Source: JAQIBY01 sp963676165 (GTDB lineage Bacteria; Bacteroidota; Bacteroidia; Bacteroidales; ML635J-15). From it: a stretch of 64,000 nucleotides of DNA. Both the position numbers and the translations under genes were made by a program. This document shows, piece after piece, positions 1 to 7,555 of the stretch. The stretch spans positions 2,294,001 to 2,358,000 of the forward strand of contig OY781043.1 in assembly GCA_963676165.1 (NCBI GenBank), in the 5' to 3' direction. The notes beneath the pieces are model-generated. The model saw only the letters and a list, made by a program, of their open reading frames with translations, made no database searches and was not told where the DNA came from. The number at the start of each line of letters is the position of its first letter. The first letter of the stretch is position 1.

Positions 1-160
1 TAACCAATTCACCATCTGCATAGCATAAACCCGTTGGGAAATCGGTTGAGATAGAGATCTGCTTTATGATTTCACCAGGATAAGCAAAAGAATTCAGCGA
101 AATAGCAATGAATAATAATCCAAAGATACCGGACAAATAGAAGCGAGCGTTTTTTATCAT
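1..160 (-). CDS. Secreted protein, N-terminal part only (cut by window edge)
   Basis: The reverse strand opens with ATG at 160 and stays open to the window edge (53 codons). The first 25 or so residues are a typical Sec signal peptide: MIKNAR, a hydrophobic run, then NSFAYPGE. The mature part begins with a stretch containing PTGLCYADGELV, which resembles the first blade of secreted beta-propeller proteins (SMP-30/NHL or glutamine-cyclotransferase style). This family reading is weak because so little is present. It is divergent from the gene at 370. Confidence 0.55.
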   Translation of the reverse strand, partial: MIKNARFYLSGIFGLLFIAISLNSFAYPGEIIKQISISTDFPTGLCYADGELV

Positions 161-369
161 AGCAACAAGTTTTCGTTCAATAAGATAGAATCATTTCAAT
201 CTGTTAAGCAACATAAAAAAAAGTTCATCATTTGACAACATTCAATTCATATATCTCGTAAAATTAACTAGTATCTTTGAAACTACCATTACAAGAGATG
301 ATGATTTTTAACATGCTGATTGACTAAAGATACATTTTTTAAAAGGGAAACAATCAAAACCAGTTGAAT

Positions 370-1272
370 ATGAAATATTTTTACAGCCTTTTAATTTTTG
401 CATTTACGATCAGTACAATCTGTGCCCAATCCAACTTTAATGAACCTCCAACTCGTAGTGAATTTGAACAATTAAAATCAAAAGTTCAGGTTTACGAGCG
501 CAATCAAAATAATGTCATGGCACGAATGAACGGCATTAACACTGAAATTGACGATGCTTTTCTTCGCTTGGATTCTGTCATGTATGATCAAGAAGCTTAT
601 TTAGATTCCATTATTAACCGAATAGCTCTTGAAAGTCAAGGATTGCAAGAAGAAGCCGTTAAAAACTTTCTAACTGCAGACGATTTAATCCCATTAGAGT
701 CCAAAATGGAGGAAGATTTTGCTAAACAGCAAGAAGAAAGCATGTTTTACAATTCCATTGCAGGTGGTGGAATTTTGCTGGTCTTAATTATTACTCTTGT
801 TTTGTTTTTCATTTCAAATGGGAAACGTAAAAAGTTAAAGAAAGCGCTATTGGAGCTTCAAGAAAGCAACAAAACCGATATTGAAAAATTGATACAAGAG
901 ATCAAACAGAAGTTAGAATCTCAAATAAAGGAAAGCTCAGACAGTTTACAAAATGAAAATGACAAGCAAGTATCTGCCTTACGTACAAACATTAATCAAA
1001 CGACAAAACAATTTGAGGCGCAATCTGAGAAAAATATGGAAAGTGTCATTAGCAAACTTGAGGATGCAGTAAGCAAATTGGATACGGAATGGAAAACAAA
1101 TCTAGATACTCTCTCAAAAGCAAAAGACAAGCTAATTGAAAACAGCGAAAAACAACAAGGAGAGAAAGTTGCAGACTTTGTGGATTCCACAAACAAGGCA
1201 ATGAAAAAACTTGAAAATTCGATTAAAAAGTTACAAACTGAAATGAAGAAAATAGACACAAAAGACTCATAG
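370..1272 (+). CDS. Coiled-coil membrane protein of unknown function
   Basis: I do not recognise a family. The 300-residue product has a signal peptide (residues 1-19, ending ICAQ), a glutamine- and glutamate-rich helical region, one clear membrane segment at about residues 132-150 (GGGILLVLIITLVLFF), and a long charged coiled-coil tail to the C-terminus. The expected topology is an N-terminal periplasmic helix, one membrane crossing, and a cytoplasmic coiled coil rich in K, E, S and Q. Start chosen at ATG 370; an in-frame TTG lies two codons upstream. It is transcribed alone and followed by a strong hairpin terminator. It could be a structural or scaffolding protein, but nothing in the neighbourhood assigns a role. 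Confidence 0.75.
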   Translation: MKYFYSLLIFAFTISTICAQSNFNEPPTRSEFEQLKSKVQVYERNQNNVMARMNGINTEIDDAFLRLDSVMYDQEAYLDSIINRIALESQGLQEEAVKNFLTADDLIPLESKMEEDFAKQQEESMFYNSIAGGGILLVLIITLVLFFISNGKRKKLKKALLELQESNKTDIEKLIQEIKQKLESQIKESSDSLQNENDKQVSALRTNINQTTKQFEAQSEKNMESVISKLEDAVSKLDTEWKTNLDTLSKAKDKLIENSEKQQGEKVADFVDSTNKAMKKLENSIKKLQTEMKKIDTKDS

Positions 1273-1322
1273 ACACAAGGAGACAGGGACGAGGGAATTG
1301 GATAGCCCTGAAAAGCCGTAAT

Positions 1323-1359
1323 AGACAGGCCTGATATTACATCAGGTCTGTCTTGTTTT
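1323..1359 (+). terminator. Rho-independent terminator after the coiled-coil gene
   Basis: A 13-base stem (AGACAGGCCTGAT paired with ATCAGGTCTGTCT, one G-T pair) with a five-base loop is followed by TTGTTTT. It lies between two convergent genes (370-1272 plus and 1408-1950 minus) and may serve both. Confidence 0.8.
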
Positions 1360-1407
1360 ATAAAGATCTGGCAAAAAACTAAAAGGAGGAGAACTCAACT
1401 TGAATTC

Positions 1408-1950
1408 TTATAATAAATCAAACAAATCATTAAATAAAAGCAAGTCAACATTAGGTTGTTCATTAAAAAAGCTCATAGAGTCATCAATAAAATCCATTAG
1501 CAATACTTCTTCTAACTCTCTATTTGTTAGTAAAGTTAAAGATAACACCTCCAATTGACTTTTCAAAAGCTCATAAAATTCATATTGTATTTTAGTCATG
1601 GGGAAATAATATACCCCCTCAATATGTTTACCTATAGCCCTATTAGGATCACAATTAGTAATCTTATATTTAAAATGATCTTTACAAAATTTTCCTAATT
1701 TTGAAAAGAACAAATGATATTCATATTTAATAAAGAAATCATTTTGCTTGTATTCTCCCATTGAAACAATTAACCATACCTGAGGATTATCTTCTTGCTG
1801 GAACAATTCAAAATCAAACCCATACTGGTTTAATAATCTTTCGATCTCAGCAGGAAGAACAAAAGTTTCCTTTACTTTCTGCCTGAAAAGAGAAACATTA
1901 TTTATCAATGTTAATACTTCTTCTATTTTATTTTTCAATACATTATTCAT
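1408..1950 (-). CDS. Hypothetical protein, 180 aa
   Basis: The product is a 180-residue soluble protein starting MNNVLKNKIEEV with no signal peptide, membrane segment or motif that I recognise. It is rich in aromatic residues and acidic residues, and ends in a run of leucines (NDLFDLL). It stands alone between a convergent terminator and an IS element, so its context suggests accessory content. The coding pattern (no internal stops in 180 codons, ordinary amino-acid use) supports a real gene. Function unknown. Confidence 0.6.
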   Translation of the reverse strand: MNNVLKNKIEEVLTLINNVSLFRQKVKETFVLPAEIERLLNQYGFDFELFQQEDNPQVWLIVSMGEYKQNDFFIKYEYHLFFSKLGKFCKDHFKYKITNCDPNRAIGKHIEGVYYFPMTKIQYEFYELLKSQLEVLSLTLLTNRELEEVLLMDFIDDSMSFFNEQPNVDLLLFNDLFDLL

Positions 1951-2071
1951 AATAGTTTTTCAATGTCATGTTTCCCAGATTTATCTAATGGGGGTTTTAT
2001 TTCCGTCAAATTTTAATTCCCCTTGATGTTTTCCTTTTTTATTGTACATCTCAAAAGTACTATTTTAATTA

Positions 2072-2245
2072 TCACAATATTTTACCCTGCGGCTGTATTG
2101 GCAAGCCTCCGCTGCTCATGCTACCCGATGCAAAAGCTACATCAGTCCGTGTCGGAGTTGTGGACAATGGACTGCTGTAATTTTTTGCATTTCCTCTTTC
2201 CCTTGATATGTCGTAAACTTCTTCCACGGAACTTAGAACCTCTTC
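2072..2245 (-). other. Open reading fragment without a usable start, between the 180-aa gene and the IS element
   Basis: The stretch 1951-2294 contains no complete gene. On the minus strand one frame is open for 57 codons between a TAG at 2246-2248 and a TGA at 2072-2074, and it reads through a GC-richer segment encoding RTDVAFASGSMSSGGLPIQP. The composition differs from the AT-rich surroundings. It may be a decayed gene piece or a degenerate interspersed repeat; I cannot name a parent. Confidence 0.3.
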
Positions 2246-2300
2246 CTAGGCTTTAACAAATATACTTTTTTGCCACGAAAAAGGCGCCCCAAGCCACGAA

Positions 2301-2328
2301 TGGTCGGAAGAAAATCCGACCATTTTTT
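2301..2328 (+). terminator. Inward-facing terminator in the left end of the IS4-family element
   Basis: TGGTCGGA pairs with TCCGACCA across a six-base loop and is followed by TTTTTT on the plus strand. It would stop transcription entering the element from the left. Confidence 0.6.
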
Positions 2329-3544
2329 ATGTTTTAAACATAAGATCAGGGGTTCCTCCGCATTGACTTACTATTAAGGCAATTGCAAGATTACGAACTT
2401 CCATAGCAAATCTTCTTTTGGCTGTTTTATATCCGAGATTGTTTGCCTTCTTGTATATTAGAATAAGCATGGCCACAATCAAGGTCATATACATCATTAC
2501 TTCAATACCGTTTTTATTCAAGGAGACTAAATGGCTCACGTTTAATTCTTGCTTAATAAATCTGAAAAACACCTCTATGTCCCATCTGCGTCGATAAGCT
2601 TGAGCTATTTCTTTTGCAGTTAACTTAAAATCATTGGTTAAGAACCAATATTGCTGATCTTGCTTTTCTTTACTTTTTATAATAATCAAACGAAACTTAG
2701 TATTGACTAATTCTTCCCGATAATGAATGTTACCCCGCTTGTTTTTAATGGGAATACCTGTATAGAGTTTGACTTTAGAATCTTTTATTAAAATAGAGTC
2801 TCCTAGATCTAGACCCTGCTTTGGTTTAATGAGTGTTTCTAATTCTTCATACTTTCGATTTTCTTTTGCTCTGTATATAAATCGGATGGCTTTTTCAGAG
2901 AAACTCTTCATTGTCCGTGAGGATTGAAGTCCCCTGTCTAAAACGTAAATGTTTTTATGGCTTTTTTCTTTTTTTACGTGGCTTTGAACTACTTCTGGCA
3001 AAGCTATATCTTCACTTGAATAACTCGGTGAGGTAAATGTATGTATATCACAGGGAAGGACTCCATCGAAAGCAGCACTATATTTTATGGCTTTTTTCCC
3101 ACTGTTATTTAATCCTTCCGCTAATTTCCCTGCTGTTTCACTTACAATCGAGCTATCAACACGAACAAGATTATATTTATGCCTGTCTGTTTCTTGATAA
3201 TACTCTGAAAACTGATCGTAAATACACTCATAAACTTGTTTGAAAAAAGAAGAATCAATCTTTGATAGTCTTTCTGAGATAGAACTTCTTCGAACTGTTT
3301 CTTCTTGATCTAAATCAAAGAGCAATTTAAACATAGGATCAGTAAAAGTATCTTCAAGTGTTCTTTGACTAAGTTTCTCGTTTTCAACAATACCATAAAG
3401 TAATAAATAAAACATCTTTTTGCCATGTAATACCTTTGTGTAGTAATCCACCTTGGTGGAGGTAGATAAATTTGCTAATAGGCTTTCGGGAATAACATTT
3501 AAAAGTTGATTAACTTGAATTTTGTGGTCTTTAAAATCTATCAT
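2327..3544 (-). CDS. IS4-family transposase
   Basis: The 405-residue product is a DDE transposase. Visible signature residues are the first aspartate in VRVDSS, the second in YVLDRG, and the C-terminal Y-x2-R-W-x-IE block (YRRRWDIEVFFRFIKQEL), where the glutamate completes the catalytic triad and the following F and K fit the YREK signature of IS4 elements. The N-terminal helical domain (SISERLSKID) is also typical. Start taken at ATG 3544; an in-frame TTG lies two codons upstream. The reading frame is intact, so the element may still be active. It is the only gene in the element. Confidence 0.9.
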   Translation of the reverse strand: MIDFKDHKIQVNQLLNVIPESLLANLSTSTKVDYYTKVLHGKKMFYLLLYGIVENEKLSQRTLEDTFTDPMFKLLFDLDQEETVRRSSISERLSKIDSSFFKQVYECIYDQFSEYYQETDRHKYNLVRVDSSIVSETAGKLAEGLNNSGKKAIKYSAAFDGVLPCDIHTFTSPSYSSEDIALPEVVQSHVKKEKSHKNIYVLDRGLQSSRTMKSFSEKAIRFIYRAKENRKYEELETLIKPKQGLDLGDSILIKDSKVKLYTGIPIKNKRGNIHYREELVNTKFRLIIIKSKEKQDQQYWFLTNDFKLTAKEIAQAYRRRWDIEVFFRFIKQELNVSHLVSLNKNGIEVMMYMTLIVAMLILIYKKANNLGYKTAKRRFAMEVRNLAIALIVSQCGGTPDLMFKT

Positions 3545-3652
3545 ATACAATTGATTAACAGATACTAAGATACAAAATTCCTACAAATAAAACAAGCATA
3601 TATTACTAAATGTCAGTGTATTCGATGCTTTTTTTGTTATCTGTATAAACAT

Positions 3653-3680
3653 AAAAAAGTCGGAAGTTTAATCTTCCGAC
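3653..3680 (-). terminator. Inward-facing terminator in the right end of the IS4-family element
   Basis: Read on the minus strand, GTCGGAAG pairs with CTTCCGAC across a six-base loop and is followed by six T. It would stop read-through from the upstream tonB operon into the transposase gene. Confidence 0.6.
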
Positions 3681-3726
3681 CATTCATGAGCAAAACTCTC
3701 CTTTTTTCATGCATAACCGTGAGTTA

Positions 3727-4497
3727 TTATTCTGGTCTAAAATTATATGTTATTGTCCCGCTCTGTTGTACTTTTGCATTTGGATCTGCATTAAACTTCG
3801 CTTGTTTGGCAGATGCAACGGCTTTACTCACACATTCACTTTCACATGCGGTACAACCTCCTGGCTTGGCAGATGCATTAATCACTTTGCCTGATTGATT
3901 CACAACAATGTTTACAATCACGTAGCCATCACAATTTGCAACAGAAGGAGCAGGTAAACTCTGAGCTGATCTCCCATCGAGAGCCCAACCGTTTCCGGCC
4001 ACATTTCCTGATCCTGAGCCATTTCCACCACCGTTTCCAGCTGTACTTCCATCCCCCCCAGTCCCAGGGTTTCCTTCTCCATCACCGGCAGCATCAGAAT
4101 TTGAAGTATTGCCAAAATTGAAATTAGTTAGGTTTTGAACCGTTTCATTCAATTCTTCCTGAGGGTCATCAGGGATGTTATTTTCTGTTTCTACATCCGA
4201 TTGTGTGTTATTCGGATTTGTAGGAACACTAACAGTCTCCTCATAATCCTGAGTCATTTGCGATTGATTTGCAGTTGCGCTTGCCTGATTTTGAGACTGA
4301 TTATTTACAGGCTCTGGGTTTGCAGGACCCGGATCAGGGGTTCCTCCACCAGAACCACCAAAATCCATAACAATCCCCTCTTCTGGAGGAATAGGATTTG
4401 GTTTGTACAGGCCTAAAAATAAGAGCAAGACAATCATCAGCGCCAAATACACGATGACACCAATTACTGCTTCGCTATGTTTTTTAAATAATTCCAT
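3727..4497 (-). CDS. TonB-family energy transducer
   Basis: The 256-residue protein has a short cytoplasmic N-terminus, one membrane segment (about residues 10-30), a long Gly/Asn/Pro/Ser-rich periplasmic spacer, and a C-terminal domain with the TonB-like core (GYVIVNIVVNQSGKV and the final TITYNF strand). It would couple the proton motive force, harvested by the ExbB/ExbD proteins encoded just upstream, to outer-membrane receptors. A CTACESEC segment adds cysteines to the C-terminal domain, which is unusual. Its ATG overlaps the exbD-like stop by one base, indicating translational coupling. The IS4-family element sits right after the stop codon, without damaging the gene. Confidence 0.85.
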   Translation of the reverse strand: MELFKKHSEAVIGVIVYLALMIVLLLFLGLYKPNPIPPEEGIVMDFGGSGGGTPDPGPANPEPVNNQSQNQASATANQSQMTQDYEETVSVPTNPNNTQSDVETENNIPDDPQEELNETVQNLTNFNFGNTSNSDAAGDGEGNPGTGGDGSTAGNGGGNGSGSGNVAGNGWALDGRSAQSLPAPSVANCDGYVIVNIVVNQSGKVINASAKPGGCTACESECVSKAVASAKQAKFNADPNAKVQQSGTITYNFRPE

Positions 4498-4916
4498 TAG
4501 TTACTCAGTGGGCTTGTTGCCAAGATTAACTTATATTCATTATTCTTAGCAATGTTCATTATTTTCACAACCTCTTCGATTGGTACAGATTTGTCTGTAT
4601 GCAAGGACACAGTAGGTTCTTCTTCGTTTGCAAGTAATTGTCCCAATCTGCCTTCAATTTGACTAAAAGGAACATTAGCGCTTGCGTCAGCTGTTCCGAC
4701 ATAATACAAATAATTACCACCGTTATCTTTAATAGACACAGTTGTAATTGGTTTTGCAGCTGTCTGATTATTACTTTCAGGCAACAACAGTTTGAGTGCA
4801 TTTGGAGCCACCAGTGTACTTGTCACCATAAAGAATATAAGCAACAGGAACACGATGTCTGTCATAGAAGACATACTGAAACTGGCATCGACTTTATTTC
4901 TCGATTGTAATGACAT
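4497..4916 (-). CDS. ExbD/TolR-family biopolymer transport protein
   Basis: The 139-residue protein has the family layout: a short cytoplasmic N-terminus, one membrane segment at about residues 19-40 containing the conserved proton-carrying aspartate (D20 in MTDIVFLLLIFFMV), and a periplasmic domain of about 95 residues ending in an alpha/beta fold (VPIEEVVKIMNIAKNN). It forms the inner-membrane motor with the MotA/TolQ/ExbB protein encoded 11 bases upstream and is followed by tonB with a one-base overlap. The gene order exbB-exbD-tonB fits a dedicated TonB system, not Tol-Pal, because no tolB or pal is nearby. Confidence 0.93.
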   Translation of the reverse strand: MSLQSRNKVDASFSMSSMTDIVFLLLIFFMVTSTLVAPNALKLLLPESNNQTAAKPITTVSIKDNGGNYLYYVGTADASANVPFSQIEGRLGQLLANEEEPTVSLHTDKSVPIEEVVKIMNIAKNNEYKLILATSPLSN

Positions 4917-4927
4917 ATTATATTCTG

Positions 4928-5617
4928 TTATGCTGGTTCATTCAATAAATCCATAAATTCTGTCGTACGTGCTTCTAAGCGGTTTACTAAAGTACCAACA
5001 CGTGACACAACAATATTGTATGCAAAATACGCGATAATACCAACAATCAGACCACCCACAGTAGTTACCATTGCAGTATAAATACCACTAGAGAGCAATT
5101 GAACATCGATATTATTTCCTGCGTTCGCCATATCAAAAAAGGCTTTAATCATCCCCATTACAGTTCCCAAGAAACCAATCATAGGAGCACCTCCAGCAAC
5201 TGTTGCAAGAATTGGCAAACCACGCTCTAATCTTGCGATTTCTTGTTTCCCCACATTTTCAACAGCTGCATTGATATCATTTAACGGACGACCAATACGC
5301 ATAATTCCTTTTTCTAGCATACGTGCTAAAGGACCTGGGGTTGCACGACAAGTTGTTAACGCAGCATCAACATTTCCTTGTTGGATGCTGGATTTAATGT
5401 TTGCCATAAATCCATGATCATCTTTGGATGCTTTTTTAATCGCCATATAACGATCAACGAAAATATACACTGCAATGACTGACAAAACAGCCAGAACAAT
5501 CATTATCCATCCACCATTCTGCGCCATTTCCAAAAAGGAGATTTTCTCTTTTCCAGCTACCTCTGCAGCATTTGCAATACTATCTGCAACATTTGTGACA
5601 TTCTGTAATAGAATCAT
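4928..5617 (-). CDS. MotA/TolQ/ExbB-family proton channel protein
   Basis: The 229-residue protein has three membrane segments: about residues 36-54, 133-158 (ATVAGGAPMIGFLGTVMGMI) and 175-202. The second carries the glycine-rich GFLGTVxGM signature of the family. A cytoplasmic loop of about 80 residues lies between the first two. It is the first gene of the exbB-exbD-tonB operon and is divergent from the aldolase gene at 5926 with a 308-base gap in which I see no gene. The product forms the proton channel that energises TonB. Confidence 0.93.
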   Translation of the reverse strand: MILLQNVTNVADSIANAAEVAGKEKISFLEMAQNGGWIMIVLAVLSVIAVYIFVDRYMAIKKASKDDHGFMANIKSSIQQGNVDAALTTCRATPGPLARMLEKGIMRIGRPLNDINAAVENVGKQEIARLERGLPILATVAGGAPMIGFLGTVMGMIKAFFDMANAGNNIDVQLLSSGIYTAMVTTVGGLIVGIIAYFAYNIVVSRVGTLVNRLEARTTEFMDLLNEPA

Positions 5618-5872
5618 AACTCAATAAAATTTTTGTTTCGAATTTAGTACATTATTGTAGAACATCCAGAAAGCAGGAGCTTTTTTTTCAACATTTCCAT
5701 GTTAAGAATCTGCTTCACTCTTACATAACGCAATAAATTTCAAAATCAGTATGTCAATTCAGACACAAGCATAAGATACATGGACAATACAAATTCCATA
5801 AAATAATTTAACAAGTTCAAACCAAGCCTTATCCATCTGATTTTCTTGCAGTTATATTTTCGCATAAATTAA

Positions 5873-5904
5873 TTTCATTATACAAGCTTCTTTCTGTACT
5901 TTTG
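5873..5904 (+). promoter_or_regulatory. Bacteroidota-type promoter for the aldolase gene
   Basis: TACTTTTG at 5897-5904 fits the -7 consensus TAnnTTTG, with TTTC 20 bases upstream as an imperfect -33 element. The start codon lies 21 bases downstream. Confidence 0.5.
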
Positions 5905-5925
5905 CAAAAAATTAAACTCACGATT

Positions 5926-6582
5926 ATGAAATTCTTCATTGACACGGCAAATCTCGATCAGATTAAAGAAGCACAAGACTTAGGTGTGCTTGATGGTGTA
6001 ACTACCAATCCTTCTCTTATGGCGAAAGAAGGAATTAGCGGAAAAGAAAACATTCACAATCATTACAAAGCAATCTGCGACATTGTAGATGGTGATGTAA
6101 GTGCTGAAGTTATTTCTACCGATTTTGACGGTATGATTGCAGAAGCTGAAGAGCTTGTAAAACTTCACCCACAGATTGTCATTAAAGTTCCTATGATTAA
6201 AGATGGAATTAAAGCCATCAAATATCTGAGCAACAAAAACATCAAGACAAACTGCACCTTAGTCTTTTCAGCTGGTCAGGCTTTATTGGCAGCAAAAGCA
6301 GGTGCAACATATGTATCTCCATTTATTGGACGTTTAGATGATATTTCTACAGATGGAATTGAACTCATTCGCCAGATTGTTGATATGTACAACTATTACG
6401 GTTTTGAAACTCAGGTATTGGCAGCATCAATTCGTCACACAATGCACATCATCCAGTGTTTAGAAGCTGGCGCTGACGTTGCAACTTGTCCTTTAAATGC
6501 AATTTTAGGTCTTTTGAAACATCCTTTGACTGATGCTGGATTGGAGAAATTCCTTGCAGATTACAATAAACTTAACGGATAA
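5926..6582 (+). CDS. Fructose-6-phosphate aldolase / short transaldolase
   Basis: The 218-residue product is a short TIM-barrel transaldolase of the FSA/TalC type. It begins MKFFIDTANLDQI, followed by the GVTTNPSL motif and the Schiff-base lysine K87 in VIKVPM; the late CTLVFSAGQALLA and ASIRHTMHI segments are also typical. The enzyme exchanges dihydroxyacetone units between sugar phosphates in the non-oxidative pentose phosphate route or cleaves fructose 6-phosphate; sequence alone does not separate the two activities. Start chosen at ATG 5926, directly at the conserved N-terminus. Five bases separate it from the next gene, implying an operon. Confidence 0.93.
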   Translation: MKFFIDTANLDQIKEAQDLGVLDGVTTNPSLMAKEGISGKENIHNHYKAICDIVDGDVSAEVISTDFDGMIAEAEELVKLHPQIVIKVPMIKDGIKAIKYLSNKNIKTNCTLVFSAGQALLAAKAGATYVSPFIGRLDDISTDGIELIRQIVDMYNYYGFETQVLAASIRHTMHIIQCLEAGADVATCPLNAILGLLKHPLTDAGLEKFLADYNKLNG

Positions 6583-6587
6583 GAATT

Positions 6588-7202
6588 ATGTACTTCAGGT
6601 TATACAACGAGAATCCAAATCCAAAACAGATCAAACAGGTGGTTGACATCCTCGAAAAAGGAGGTGTCATTATTTACCCAACAGATACTGTTTATGGTAT
6701 TGGATGTGATATCACCAAGCCAAGGGCTGTTGAACGGGTTGCTCGAATAAAAGACTTAAACCCAAAGAAAGCCAGATTCTCGTTTATCTGTTATGACATC
6801 TCACAGATCGCAGAATACACAACTCCGATTGACAATCAAACCTTTAAATTATTGAAGCGTAATTTACCGGGACCGTTTACATTTATTTTAGAATCCGGAT
6901 CTAAAGTACCGAAAATCCTGAAATCAAATCGTAAACATGTCGGAATTCGGGTTCCTGACAACAATATCATTCGTGAAATTGTCAAAGAACTTGGAAATCC
7001 GATTTTAACGACATCCTTAAAAGATGACGACGAAATACTGGAATACACCAGTGACCCTGAACTAATTTACGAAGATTTTAAAAATCTGGTTGACTGTGTT
7101 GTTGACGGAGGTTATGGAAACAACGTTCCTTCAACAGTTGTGAACTGCAGCGAAGACAATTACGAGATCATTCGTCAAGGAATGGGCGAGCTTCGATTAT
7201 GA
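6588..7202 (+). CDS. L-threonylcarbamoyladenylate synthase (Sua5/YciO/YrdC family)
   Basis: The 204-residue product makes threonylcarbamoyl-AMP from threonine, bicarbonate and ATP, the first step of the t6A37 modification of ANN-decoding tRNAs. Visible family features are GGVIIYPTDTVYGIGCD near residue 25, the basic patch NPKKARFSF, LPGPFTFIL, VGIRVPDN, and the late PSTVVNCS segment. The length fits the single-domain YrdC/TsaC type, lacking the extra Sua5 domain. YciO paralogues look similar, so the t6A role is likely but not certain. It is co-transcribed with the aldolase and ends at a strong terminator. Confidence 0.88.
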   Translation: MYFRLYNENPNPKQIKQVVDILEKGGVIIYPTDTVYGIGCDITKPRAVERVARIKDLNPKKARFSFICYDISQIAEYTTPIDNQTFKLLKRNLPGPFTFILESGSKVPKILKSNRKHVGIRVPDNNIIREIVKELGNPILTTSLKDDDEILEYTSDPELIYEDFKNLVDCVVDGGYGNNVPSTVVNCSEDNYEIIRQGMGELRL

Positions 7203-7292
7203 TGTTATAGAACAGAAACTGATAAAAGTCAATTTTTAGTTAAAAAATAAATCTCAAATTTGTTTTGGATTTTAGGTTAGGTTATGAATCCC

Positions 7293-7333
7293 GGGCGGTA
7301 ATACAATGCACATTGTTTTCCGCCCTTTTCTTT
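7293..7333 (+). terminator. Rho-independent terminator after the YrdC-family gene
   Basis: GGGCGG at 7293-7298 pairs with CCGCCC at 7320-7325, enclosing a further partial stem, and is followed by TTTTCTTTTTT on the plus strand. Confidence 0.8.
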
Positions 7334-7335
7334 TT

Positions 7336-7420
7336 TACCCCTTTGAGTTTTCTAAATATTTTGAGATCATTTTGGGATCAAGTAAAAAAGTTGGGGATAT
7401 CAGATATTGAACTATAATAT
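7336..7420 (-). repeat. Fragment of a decayed interspersed repeat
   Basis: Just past the trkH stop, GGGATCAAG-TAAAAAAG-TTGGGG at about 7370-7392 closely matches GGGATCAAG-CAAAAAAG-CTAGGGG at about 52910-52932. Read on the minus strand both encode FLLDP followed by a similar hydrophobic sequence, but neither sits in a convincing gene. Confidence 0.45.
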
Positions 7421-7555
7421 CTCTATGATTTATTCCAAAGTTTGAGTTGCTAAACAATGTATTTGAGAAAAATGCAACAACGTGGAATGACCGTGAAATC
7501 TTTGCTCCCACACAGAAAGTTTGCTTGATTGACAAAATGCTAATCCATGAACTTT

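Larger units (their letters stand above)
2295..3688 (-). mobile_element. IS4-family insertion sequence
   Basis: The transposase gene is bounded by imperfect terminal inverted repeats. The left end begins CACGAATGGTCGGAAGA and the right end, read inward, begins CATGAATGGTCGGAAGA; similarity continues for about 37 bases. The element lies between a gene-poor stretch and the 3' end of the tonB-like gene, 38 bases past its stop codon. I see no convincing target-site duplication, so the outer boundary is uncertain by a few bases. Each end also carries a hairpin followed by T residues (listed separately). Confidence 0.75.

Noticed and set aside
2023..2256. 77-residue plus-strand frame before the IS4 element
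   Set aside because: Unusual cysteine-rich composition, no ribosome-binding site; the opposite strand reads more protein-like.
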